A DNA stretch of 64,000 nt from Paracentrotus lividus (taxonomy: Eukaryota; Echinodermata; Echinoidea; Camarodonta; Echinidae): positions 3,198,896 to 3,262,895 of the forward strand of contig CALNVZ010002100.1 in assembly GCA_940671915.1 (NCBI GenBank), given 5' to 3'. Under the pieces are notes generated by a model, which saw only the letters and a program-made list of their open reading frames with translations, had not been told where the DNA came from and did no database searches. Positions 12,641-23,184 of the stretch are shown one piece after another (the first letter of the stretch is position 1; each line of letters begins with the position of its first letter). The translations under genes were made by a program, and so were the position numbers.

Positions 12641-13480
12641 TTGGTAGTACCGGGTTAGTCCTAGAAACGCTGCGAAGGTCTCCTAACTGTCTTGGGAGTG
12701 GGGCCGTTGCGTTATTTATTCTGTTTTCTGGGATCTTTTCTATCCCCTCTTCGGAAAATTATGTGCCTAAAATAACTACTCTGACTGAAGAACGATGACA
12801 TTTGGAGGGCTTAATTTAAAACCATGACTTGTTAATCTATCTATGACTTTAGTTATATCTTATCTATGTGATCTCTTCTATGGTATAGGCAAATATAATT
12901 ATATCATCTAAATAACTATGCAGCACTATGGTTTAATTCCCCTAAGCATTTTCCATCGCTCTCTTGAAAAGTTGAAGGCGTCGTTGCACAATCACAAAAA
13001 GCATTCTTTGCATTCCGCACAACTTATGAGGGGGAGGCAGGACCAATGCTTGTTTTGGGTTTATCTTCTTCCCCTACCTCTATCTGCCAGTAGCCTGCTT
13101 TGATGGTCCAAGGAGCTAAACCCAACATGCTCCTTTATCATTTGAAGGATCTCGTCTATCCGGGGCAATGCGTAGGAATCTCTAATAGTTCGTTGATTTA
13201 ACTTACGGAAATCGATGCAGAATCTCAAACTTACCATCTTTTTTCCGAACTACACCACAGGACTGGCGTAGGGTGAGAAGGATTCACGGATGACCCTGAG
13301 TCAACCATTTTCATTTAAGTGCTTACGGACTTCTTCGTATTGAGATGGGGGTATTCTTCTGTAACATTCTCTAACGGCGTAGGGTCATTAACAGGGATTC
13401 TATGTCCATTATGTCACTGTGTCCTATATCAGTTTCTGACTTACTGAATGCATGGGCATACTCTCCCCCTAATATATTCC
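12640..13480 (-). pseudogene. pol: Reverse transcriptase domain of pol (broken by frameshifts)
   Basis: Reverse transcriptase copies element RNA into DNA. Down the minus strand, RRIPPSQYEEVRKHL lies near 13350. It is followed by SPYASPVV and KKDGKF (about 13230-13270), then an FRKLNQRTI-type segment near 13190, and IDEILQ near 13150. The catalytic box YLDDIIIFA has its YLDD codons at 12903-12914. This motif series is that of Ty3/gypsy RT (YLDD, not the YVDD usual in copia and BEL). At least three frame changes and in-frame stops break the protein as written. Neighbours are protease upstream and RNase H downstream, in canonical order. Confidence 0.92.
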
Positions 13481-13869
13481 TTACTCGGTCTATCGTTTCT
13501 TGTGGAGCCGCCGTGCCAGAAAAATCAAGTTGATTAACAACATTATCATTAAAATTACAATTCGAGAGTTTGTAGGTTTATTTACAATATGGGCTTGTGA
13601 TTGTATGGAACTATCTCTTGACACAAAAAAGATCTCTCCTAACTTGGCGCGACACGGTACCAGAGGGGGATATCGGTATTATTCTGGATTATATCGGGAT
13701 AGTCTGCGCCTCTTTCGGTCCTTATCTACCAGTACTATGCCTGGCTCTAGCACCCAACCCTGGTTGCAAAGTATATGTTTTGGTTCGAACATCACATCAT
13801 ATCTAACTTCAGAGCAAGGTAGTGAGACCCGGGCTTCTACTACCACTGCCTGATTGGCGGGACTTTTAA

Positions 13870-14340
13870 TGCTCTTTTTCTTTTCATGTCAACCCTATTA
13901 TCCTTACCTGTGGGATTGGGGGATGTGGGACCACTCATGCATGCATACACCTTTTGCCAGATACCACTTACACCTCGGGGCTATTGACTTCTAAACTGAC
14001 CCCCATACACTTCTTCACTAATCTACACACTCCCAGATTACATTAGTCCCAATACAAGGGGAACCTTACTATTAAAATTGGTATCAGGTACTATTAGGAC
14101 TAAACCACTAACTTTTACATTACTGCGATTGAGGTATAGCCCCGTCCAGTTAAAAGTTCAACTTCAATATACCTAGATAGGGGACCTTGCACCATTTGCC
14201 GCCTCTACTTCTAACAGATTTCTATTTCCTTAAGGGGCACTTGGGATAAATATTTAGTATAGAAAGATTTAGATAAGGTGGATACTTGGGAACCAGTATC
14301 TAATAAACATGTACATCTTTATTATGTATACGCGCCCGTC
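13870..14340 (-). pseudogene. pol: Aspartic protease domain of pol
   Basis: The retroelement protease cleaves the Gag-Pol polyprotein. The minus strand reads CTCLLDTGSQVSTL with the catalytic D-T-G-S codons at 14289-14300, preceded by hydrophobic residues as in retropepsins. It lies 270 bases downstream of the CCHC knuckle and upstream of RT, which is the expected place. The second half of the domain is not resolved because of frame breaks. Confidence 0.8.
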
Positions 14341-14499
14341 CCTCGCGTTACTCCCTCCTACTACTTCTTTAGGACATCTGGGCGGGGCGTTTCTCTTTGG
14401 AATTTCGCCTACTGCCCTCCCCACGCGGCAGCGGGCCTCTCCCGTTTAAACGCTGACTTCGTGATGGGGTGGGTAGGTAGGACCGGGTGGTGGTGGCAT

Positions 14500-15660
14500 G
14501 GGAGGTGGGGGCGGCGGATCAAATACCGGGCGGCGGTCCTCTAGGTCCTTGGGGTCTTGGGGTAAAATACATTCTCTGGCAAAATGGCCATATGCACCAC
14601 ATCTAAAACATGGCCTTTATTTGGATGTATTTCTGTTTGACCTTGGGGGTTGGTAGTTATTAGTACCGTTTTCTTCAAGTCTTCTAACTTCTCCTTTATT
14701 TTTTGTACTTCCTTTTGTAATTCACTAGTCAAAGTAGTGTAGGCGGCTATATTTTTAGCTTCGGATGTTTCTACCGGAGTGGAGTGGCACTGAGCCCTAG
14801 GTCGTCTTGGTTGTGAATGAAAACTTTTAAAACTCGACCGCCTCTTGCTCCATAGCGCGAGCTACGCGCACTAACGTCAAAACTTGTAACGGCTTCATAA
14901 CGATGCCTAATAGCCTGTTTTACGGTTTCATCTCCTAAACCTTCCAAAAGACTGTGCGTAGCGTTTCGTCTTTCGCCCCAGCAGCTATCCCTCCCCTTTT
15001 CTCCGCCTATCTATCAGAGGCTGTAATCTGGCGCTATACGCCGCTACAGGCTCATCTGCTAGCTGGCGCGTGGAATATAATTGTTGGAGGAGCACCGCCC
15101 GCTCTCTACGGTTCCATAGAACCCTTCTAGTTTCTCTATGATTTCCTTCGCCGTCGCATTCGACCTAGGCTTATTACTACCGTGCGCTGCCTCTCCCTCA
15201 AGGATCGGCGAACTAATCGGTTCAATGTTTCAATGGGGCAGGATTCATCTTGTTGGAGGCATTGTACCTCGAATTTCCAAGTTTCGAATGATGTCTCTCC
15301 CCCTTTGGTCTCCCCTCCCCACTAAACAAGGGGATTCGTGTTTGATTCTGCAATATGAACTGTGGTTTATTTTCAACTGGGGCCCCCATTCCAGAAAAAG
15401 TGAAAGCGGGGGGCAGGTTTTACCTCTACTTGCCGCCCTAATAACTCTGAATTGTTAGCTGGAGGGCCTCTCTCGCTTCTTCGGGGTTATCAAAGCTACA
15501 ATAAGCATTTCCTGTTCTCTCCCCGGTAACAGAATCCTTTCCGAACTTAATATCCAGAACATCCCCAGCATCTTCAAAAAAAATCTTTTAAATCATCTTC
15601 AGTCACTCGTGACTGTAGTTTTTGAACCAATACCAAACAATCTCCTGTTACCGACCCCAT
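14500..15660 (-). pseudogene. gag: gag with RRM-like, capsid-like and CCHC parts
   Basis: Gag packages element RNA into particles. On the minus strand an ATG at 15660-15658 opens a frame. It contains a hydrophobic strand CLVLVQKL, a helix TEDDLKDFF and, after a one-base frame change in a T run, the segment GDVLDIKFGKDSVTGE with the RNP1-like box RTGNAYCSF, then NPEEAREAL and LLGRQVEVKP. This is the layout of an RRM of about 75 residues (15660 to about 15425). A capsid-like stretch follows (about 15290-15000), with ETSFETWKFEVQCL, ETLNRLVRRSL, KEIIEKLEGFYG and ADEPVAAYSARLQPL, resembling Ty3/PNMA capsid. It ends with a zinc knuckle, CFRCGAYGHFAREC (14569-14610), a CX2CX4HX4C motif. Several one-base indels break the frame. 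The RRM plus capsid plus knuckle architecture recalls PNMA proteins; that link is an inference. Confidence 0.8.
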
Positions 15661-15997
15661 TGCAATTTCAGATGAAAACAAATTATATACAAAAAAATAA
15701 ATCAGTTATTTTCTTCAATGGAAAGCAAACACAGCCCCAAAGGAATTTTACCCACAATAATTTAGCCCTTTTCGCCAGTAGCGGTGCCTCCCAAACGCAA
15801 CACCTGGTGGGAATCGTTAATCTAACAGGGGGGAACAAATGCGCTGCAGGGTTCCTCGGATTGTCTTGTTGAAAAGAAGCTATCATACATCGCATCTCCG
15901 CCTGAACGCTTAGCCTAGAATCGGTCAGGGAAAGGGGCTCAATAATATTGGTAACCCTAAAAGTGACAAATACAACAAACTAAATCATCAAAGCCAA

Positions 15998-16381
15998 TTA
16001 GACTTGCATACTGTATGAACCAAATAAAACCAGTCTACATGCTTTGTAGGCAAAATATAGTACTGCACAATTAACCACCACACAATTTCTTCTTCTATGA
16101 TTAATATCACATAGGTATATTAGATCCTCAAATTTAATATTAACTTCATCGATTCGGATTGATCGACCTATGGCATATCTTGACAATAATCTTATGATTT
16201 CTTCAGGATTGAAAATATGAACGGGCAAATGCAAAACGTGTTCTTGATAATTATTATTATTATTAGTACTATCAAATTCTCTTAATGCCTGAAAATATCC
16301 CGATATTACTGACAGACCTTCAACCTGCTCAAGCTGAACCACTACCTCTCTTTCGAAACTAACTCTAGCGCTTCCATACAA
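15998..16381 (-). CDS. Leader ORF between 5' LTR and gag, unknown product
   Basis: This is a 127-codon open frame just inside the 5' LTR and upstream of gag. The frame has no ATG at its beginning: the nearest ATG (16377-16375) is in another frame and would join it through a single-base change. The product contains a run of Asn and segments such as HIFNPEEIIRLLSRYAI and NIKFEDLIYLCDINHRRR, with a hydrophobic, Cys-containing C-terminus. I recognise no domain. It is one of the longest unbroken frames in the element, although everything around it is frame-broken. It could be an additional small retrotransposon protein, the first exon of gag, or chance. Confidence 0.35.
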   Translation of the reverse strand: MYGSARVSFEREVVVQLEQVEGLSVISGYFQALREFDSTNNNNNYQEHVLHLPVHIFNPEEIIRLLSRYAIGRSIRIDEVNIKFEDLIYLCDINHRRRNCVVVNCAVLYFAYKACRLVLFGSYSMQV

Positions 16382-16446
16382 AATTATTTAAGATACCAAA
16401 TCTTTCGTCTTCCTCCGTGCTGATAACGACCGAAATGTCGTGGGTC

Positions 16447-17917
16447 TGTCTAACCGGCCCACCTGACCTGATTCCAGAGGCTGGTAAAATCAGAGGGGTG
16501 GATCAGGGGGAGGGGATGGGTCCGTTAAAAAGCAACCCCCTCCACCTGGGTAGAAGCCTTTTTGTTAGTTTAAATTTGTTAATAAACGCGAATGTACGAA
16601 ACCACCAATTAAATAAAGAGTTAGGAAGACGAAAGGATTTGTTTCTTACCTTAACAGTACGGGTTGTTCCTCTCTTTAATTCACATGTATCAACGTAAAT
16701 GTTAAAAGTACTAAAACAACATACAATGTTTCATACTCACAGAATTGGTGTTGCTGTCGCAGCATATAACTAACAAAAAGGTATACTGGTAATAAAAGAA
16801 GATAGAAAGGAAAGAAAGAAGAGCCTGTCCTTTTGTCCTGTCCTTTTTTATAATTAAGCGTTCTTAATAAAACAGAGTGGTGGCCAACCAATCAATGTCC
16901 GAGGTAAATGCGAGACGAACTAAAATAGCTTGCGAAGACAAGTTGTGGAGATAAATCGTGAAGATGTTTCCTCTGATTCGGAGCGATGAGTTCAACCGGC
17001 AGTTGGCTGCTTAAAGAGTGAGCTGGCTTTTGGATGAACCAGGTGAATTTGTGCCTTCTACGCAGTTGATCCTCACATTACTCTCGATCTCGTGAAGCCT
17101 CGTCGATCACACCATGTATTCAAAGTCTTCCGTCTTTGTAGAATTAAATTTATCTGGCTTCAAAACTCGACAAAATCTCGAACAGTTACTCAAGTTAACT
17201 TTTAACGTCAGTCTATATGCGTTGAAGTAAAAGGTAGGAAAGGAGACTATATACTATCTTACAGATCGTACACTACATTGTAGTATCAACATCTCACTGC
17301 TATGAATCTGCATTTCCTTTACATCTTCCTTCTTTTTCCTAACACCCGAAAGAAGGGGCGAAATCGATGAAAAATTACATTATTTGTAATTTGTTCAAAT
17401 AAGTAAAGGAAAGTTGGTCGGCGAGGGCGAGGCCGGAAAATTTGAGGTGTCCGGAGGACTGACCAGGGTAGAGCAGCGACGGAAGAGAAAAGCCTGTCTG
17501 GTCAGCCCTTGTCCTTTTATACTACCTATTATCCCAGCCCCTAATTAATATGTATTAATTAACTACCAATCAATTTCTAATATTCCAGGTGAAATTTACA
17601 TATAGGCCTCTTTTTGACCAATCAGCTTACCCTCTAAAGCCACTGTCCTGACTTCTCTTTCAAAAATTTTCCACTACCCATCCCGTTTGAAACCTGAATC
17701 TGGTCAGCTATCAGCCCTGTCTTAACTAAATTCTTATTCGCCTAAACGGTAAATATTTCTACTCTTCCTTCCCTCCACTGGACCAGGTCGCTTATCATTA
17801 CCCCTAAGTTTAGCTAGCCAATTATGTATTTCTTGATTTAATGCACTTTCCGTAATCGGGGCAGCAAAACAGGTATGTTCTCACTTATAAGGAAACATTA
17901 TTTTTCATACCACTACA
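16447..17917 (-). repeat. LTR (upstream, 5' LTR of the element)
   Basis: It is 1471 bp, TG...CA bounded, and aligns with 7386-8902. Being upstream of gag on the minus strand, it would contain the element's promoter. The first bases of the internal region next to it on the minus strand, GACCCACGACATTTCGG, do not begin with the TGG expected of a canonical tRNA primer-binding site. Confidence 0.93.
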
Positions 17918-19990
17918 ATTATATCTTAAAAATAGAACGTGGGTGGAATCACTTGAGGATTATATACCTTATTCATTTTGTAAAAAAAAGAATAAAGAAT
18001 AAAAACAACAACAAAATGTGTTTGTGGAGCTTGCACTACCTAAGTCATAAAAGTTTTATAAATAAAAATAATGGCTCTTGAAAGACAATAATATTCAGCA
18101 TGAATAAAAATTATAATGATTTTATGATTGTATGTAAACAAAAAGTGACAAGAAAATAAAACAATAATGCTTCATAGAAGTACATGTATGTTTACACTGT
18201 TCGAGTTCAAAGTTATCATCGTAGACCTAACTGGAGATCGTTATTATAAGCAGACGTTGCAGATTTGGGGTAGATTTCGCGACACAGGCAGAAAAAAAAT
18301 TATTATAAAATAAAAACAGTCTCCCACGCAATAGTCTCGTATCATGTCGTATGGTGGGAGAATATTTAGCGTAAACACACTGCAGTCTGGACACAAAATT
18401 GTCTTTGAGGAAATTATGAATGACACGAAACGGTGCAAAGGTTTGATTATTTTTCATGTCAATATGGTATGATATTAGGATATTAAGATCTATTTTGGTC
18501 GAGTAGAGGAAGGAAGAAATGAGAATGATCTGGAAATAGATGAACCATGGTCCATGGATGGAGTAAGGTACAAATCATGGATAAATGAATGTTTTACTCA
18601 CACCTCAATCTGTTGTTGTTTTTAAGTACAGGTTGTCTAGTATAGGTCCTATATATTCCTTGCTTCAGGGCTCTAAATCATATTCATAATATTGTGGTGA
18701 AAAATAAACAAACCCATTTTCCATGGTAATGTAACATGATAGACCATTATGATATATTGTGATATTTGAGATTATTTACTCATTAATTCAATAATATTAT
18801 CCGGTATGTCATACTTCCTTTTGTTCAATAGCATGTTTACCCTAATTTTTAACATCATTAATTTTGTAAATATTTTTTGTTTTGACCTTCCTTCTCTTCA
18901 TGTTCATCAATATTATTCATATTTATTTGCTAAAATTATTAGCAACTTGTTTTGCAAACATGTTTTCATCATTTAATTTGTTAAGACGGATGAGATCTTG
19001 TGGGTTTTCATTTGCAAATATATATAATGACTGATAAAAAGAAAAGATGGAATCCCATTTCGTTTGCTCGTAATTTCCATAATTCACTCTTAACTTCTTG
19101 GTTCAGACTGATACAAAGAACAACATCCTTTTGTCATATAACAATCATCATCAACATCATTTTTATCGTCATCAACAAAAGTATACCAGGGCGGTATGAT
19201 TATGATCATATAAAATTGGATGTGAGTGGTGATCTATTATTATACACTGAGAACAAGGAGAAGAGAAAGATGCACTTTATTCCTAATGTCTCGAATACCA
19301 CCCAGTTATATCTGCGGGTCATATCCCAATACGAATCATGGTCAAATGAACTCCAATAATATCATATCATCATCGCAGTCTATATACCCACCGAAAACAA
19401 AAATTAGTACCGAGGTCAATCATAATAATACATGTGAATACACCACAAGTGGTCTGATATACTTTAGGCTCATTCCCTACTGTTTACCCCGTCTCTCGTC
19501 CTATTTTTACCATTCATAAAAAAATGATAACCTGTAGATCTATCAATCGAATTCCCAATTATTAATTTGTAGATCACCCCAGTCACGTTCGTCTCTGAGC
19601 GGTCTTGTCCGACCCTCGTTCGCGCCTCGGTGAATGCGAATTATTATGAAAAACGTGTTATTATTCAATAGATGAAGGACACACATCATAATAATGGCTG
19701 TTTCTCAAATCCCCGCGTTCTCTTTCTTTCTCGTTCTCTCTCGTTCTCTCATATTTTTAATTTCATTGATTTCAGTATTTTGAGGAATGTATTGGCCAAG
19801 GGTGGGTCGGTTATATTGTGTGCACTCTGATTGCCCTCGTGAGAAAAACGGGAAAGGAAGAAATACAGCTGAACGACCTGACTGATCAATCAACTCAAAC
19901 CTCAAACATAGTTCATGAGAAGATTGTTTGGTTTCGATTCAATAACATTTTATTTGAAAAATATCATTAATAGCAAACAAAATATACGAA
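17918..19990. other. Intergenic AT-rich region
   Basis: No gene is recognised. Short open frames (for example 19000-19359 plus and 18227-18457 minus) have composition expected of random AT-rich DNA and no motif. A CpG-containing patch lies near 19570-19640. CT-rich sequence occurs at about 19715-19750. Confidence 0.5.
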
Positions 19991-20054
19991 TATTTTCCAA
20001 TTATTTTCCAATTATTTTCCAATTTGGGAAATAATTTATTTTCCAATTATTTTC

Positions 20055-20092
<38 letters not shown>

Positions 20093-20150
20093 GGGGGGGG
20101 GGTCAAAATTGGAATTTCAGATTTTGGTCGAGCCGCTGCCCCCCCCCCCC
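19991..20150 (+). repeat. TTATTTTCCAA repeats, poly-T and poly-G/poly-C low complexity
   Basis: An 11-base unit TTATTTTCCAA recurs about five times, interrupted by an inverted TTGGGAAATAA. It runs into 34 T (20058-20091), then 11 G (20092-20102), and after a 37-base spacer about ten C ending in GGATCCGCGCCTG. The opposed G and C runs can pair. This is probably the edge of a dispersed repeat with homopolymer expansion. Confidence 0.75.
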
Positions 20151-20306
20151 GGATCCGCGCCTGATTGACGACATAACTTTTGGTATTCTACATATTTCTT
20201 CCACAATAGATTTGATATGAATACCTAATTGGTAGAAATTGTATATAAATAGAAAATAATATTTCATTTGGTTCTAAAATAATGCAATTCGTCTTTAATT
20301 TTCCAG

Positions 20307-20368
20307 CGGGTGATAGATGCACACCATCGACCTTGCCCTCAAGAATGCTTCCCCTTCTGCTTCCATGG
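20307..20368 (+). CDS. Candidate 62-nt Cys-rich internal exon
   Basis: The segment is preceded by a pyrimidine-rich acceptor (CGTCTTTAATTTTCCAG) and followed by GTATGT, a plausible donor. The frame starting at the first base reads RVIDAHHRPCPQECFPFCFHG, dense in Cys, His and Pro. A second frame, GDRCTPSTLPSRM, is also open. Its GC content exceeds that of the flanks. No neighbouring exon is recognised, so the gene is unknown. It may be a small secreted Cys-rich protein exon, or a chance arrangement of splice-like sites. Confidence 0.25.
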
Positions 20369-21298
20369 GTATGTAGGGCTCGTTTATTACATCACAATAT
20401 CGTAATCAATTTACATCATTATTATGAACGTCATAACCACATCAATACTAATATACGTCGATAAGAAAGTTGCCATTTTGTTACACAGGCATTGACAAGG
20501 GCTTTTGGAGTACTTTTATCGTCGAATGTGCAGAAGTGATATAATGATATCTAAATTGTTTACTTTGAGGAATATTATTTCTTAAAATTCAATTCAAATT
20601 AGTTTTTTAACTTTCAAAAAACAAAAAGTGTCCTTATTGTACTTCACAACAAGTTAATTTATTCTTGTAAGGTTGCTTAGAAAGAAAACAAAATTGAATT
20701 ATACAGAAAGGCAATTATTTTCTTCCTCTAAGGTTATTGTACATATTTTGTTTTCAAGTCAATTATTAAATTCAAGTGGTTATTATTGTAAATTTGGGAA
20801 TAGAAAAAGAAATAATATTGAAACCATACCTTCTTTTAATTTTAGGGAATCTTCTGTTTGAATTGAATTATTAGATATAATATTGTTTGTAATGGTTATT
20901 TCCTTTGCTCATTTTCCATAAAAACAAAGTAATGTGTAGTTTGTTTTTGATGAAAACATGTCGTGATGATTTTTTTAAAATATAATAAACGAATTAGAGC
21001 CGCTTCTCAGTGATTGAAAGTATACAGGAAGTGTGCATATCCATGGAATAATCAATAACAATAATCATGCAGGAGAAATATAATAATTAATGATAACATT
21101 ATCTGCTAAAGGGACCACACCCTTCACTCACAGCAGATGGAATGAATTGAACATCATATGAATTAAATATTCATATCATTTCACTTAACATCATAATTAT
21201 CAATAATTGAAATCGTTTTTGTCATCAGTTATTCCCTTTAACCCTTGGTGCCCCGTTTTGATCTGCTATATCACATTATCAGGGCGTGGTGAAGTTCA
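20369..21298. other. Intergenic AT-rich region
   Basis: There is no supported gene. A few acceptor-like sites occur (for example TTTTGTTACACAG ending near 20489) without an open exon behind them. Confidence 0.45.
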
Positions 21299-21446
21299 GG
21301 GGGGCATTTCATCAAAGGACTTGTCGGACGTTTTGACGTTTTATCCGACAAACTGTTATAAGCTACTGAAATGTTTGCATCTGATTGGCTGAGAGCAAAT
21401 TTGACGGATAAAGTGTCCGACAAGTCCTTTCATGAAACACCCTCGT
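21299..21446. mobile_element. Palindromic MITE-like element
   Basis: The left end (GGGGGCATTTCATCAAAGGA, then CTTGTCGGAC) and the right end (GTCCGACAAGTCCTTTCATG, then AAACACCCTC) are inverted repeats of about 30 bases with few mismatches. A second inner pair (TTATCCGACAAACT and ACGGATAAAGTGTCCGAC) extends the stem. The unit is about 148 bp and non-coding, and contains GATTGGCTGA in the loop. This fits a non-autonomous DNA transposon with subterminal hairpins. The target duplication was not resolved. Confidence 0.65.
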
Positions 21447-23184
21447 GGGCCTCAAATTGGGTTGATAGAAAGTCTGATTTTCTAATCTGTTTATCTAATC
21501 GGTTAAATTATGGCAATCAATGCATATTTTCAAAACTTCTTCGAAAATTTTTTTGGCTTTTTACATGTAAATTACAAAAATACCTTTTTAGAGTTATCGT
21601 TACTACTTCATAAATTAATTTCCCCTTCCCTTTAATGACACCCTTCTATCAACTCTCTGCAATCTGCATGTTAAAATTCAAAGTTCATAACCTTATGATT
21701 TTATTTATTTTTTATTTTTTTGTTCTATAATTTGAACACACCTGGTGGTATACGTAAATCACACAAAAGGTGTTATTCAAACAAAATTGTTTCCTCTGAC
21801 AATCGATATTTTGCATCGATTATGCATGCTTGTCGCGTGTATATCTGTTTCTCCCCCGGAAGGTCCCGCCCGTGATGTTATCGGAAGTTGCAATAAGATA
21901 ATAACTTATCTGATTCTGTCAATTGTTATTCTTTAATTCTGAAATCGTTGTGTTTTGAGTATTTCCATCAGGAGTTCACAGTAGATGCTGTTGCCATGCA
22001 AAGTCTAAAAAATTAATAATCGAGGCCTTCCCTACCGCTGCGCCGCTGAGTCAAATCAAACTTCCTTTTGGAAATAATTTACTGGTAGGCTGTTGAAATG
22101 AAGATTTTCTTTGTTTTCCAAGAGAAAGTGCACAATGATTGGCCCCAAGATGAACTCTTCGTCTTTGAACCTTCCCACCATACCCATGCTAAGACGGAAG
22201 TCTTCAACTAAAGTCGCGTAAATTCGTGAGATCCCGCTTTCGTCGCGTGCCCGTAATTAAAGGATCAATAGTGATTGAATTTAGGAGAGATGGAGGCGGG
22301 ACCCGGAGAGCAGCCGTAACGAGAGAAAATCTTTAAAGGTTTGATCAGCATTTCGAATCCCATAATATTTTATCCCGTATCTTCAATACGAAAAAAAAAA
22401 TCATGAATTTTTATTTTAATTGTCTGAAAGTAATGTCTGTATTTATTTTTATATAACTTACAATGAAAAACAAATTTGCCTGTATGTATTGAAATTCATC
22501 TCGTGGACAACAATCATGATAATTATGTTATTTTAATCGGTTACTAATATATCTCATGAATAATTTCCTACACGTTTACATTCAAACTCAACGAACTAAA
22601 TCAGCGTATATAGGCCTAAGGAGGGTTCACTTTCATATTGGACGGAAAGGATAACGTGTTTGGCAGGCATAATACTTGCAAAGACATTTTTTTTTCCCCC
22701 AGCACAGACGAATAATTCCTTTAATTTTAGGTAGCCACATTTTGTTTACACCGGCGTTTCACAGCGTTTCATCGCGTAATGTAATAATTCCGTTACTGCA
22801 GTGCTGAAAGATGAGAAAATCCGGAAAGGAACAATTTTGGGCACTTTATTTAAATGGCATGTTTCTATTATTACAGGCAGGAACCGCCAAATTTCCATCC
22901 CATACAGTGAATGCTAAAGCTGACTGTACTTTCAAATTGTAACCCGTCCCATATTCCTAAAATAACTGAGCAATTTCGTCTCTAAAAATCTAAATTATAC
23001 ATCGCCATAATATTATTATGTCATTATTACAGGTTCTTTTTTTTCTGTCCTGCTAAAAATGTTAGATAAGCATAAAATAGTTCTCTGAAGATGACATTGA
23101 AAACTCGTATCGAGAAAAAGTACTTGAATGATGAACTTACAATAACCTCAAATATAAAGATCTCTATTTCCATGATTACGTAAC
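21447..23184. other. Intergenic region with a CpG-containing patch
   Basis: No gene is recognised. A short CpG-richer patch at about 22195-22330 includes a GC-box-like GAGGCGGGAC and a short ATG frame of eight codons, which could mark a promoter or a first exon. Nothing downstream confirms it. Confidence 0.4.

Larger units (their letters stand above)
7386..17917 (-). mobile_element. Ty3/gypsy LTR retrotransposon, 10.5 kb, minus strand
   Basis: Two direct repeats of about 1.5 kb (7386-8902 and 16447-17917) begin with TGTCTAACCGG and end with CACTACA, giving the TG...CA ends of LTRs. Between them the minus strand carries, in order, a leader ORF, a gag with RRM-like, capsid-like and CCHC parts, a DTGS protease, an FRKLN and YLDD reverse transcriptase, RNase H, and an integrase with HSDQG and LMFGRQP motifs. 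Integrase after RNase H places it in Ty3/gypsy rather than Ty1/copia. The coding region is broken by many one-base indels. The 5-bp flanks (AACAT and ATTAT) do not match, so no target duplication is evident. Orientation is set by the coding order and by a purine-rich tract next to the downstream LTR. Confidence 0.93.

Noticed and set aside
16417..16891. ORFs overlapping the LTR on both strands
   Set aside because: LTR sequence is non-coding, and the corresponding frames are interrupted in the other LTR copy.
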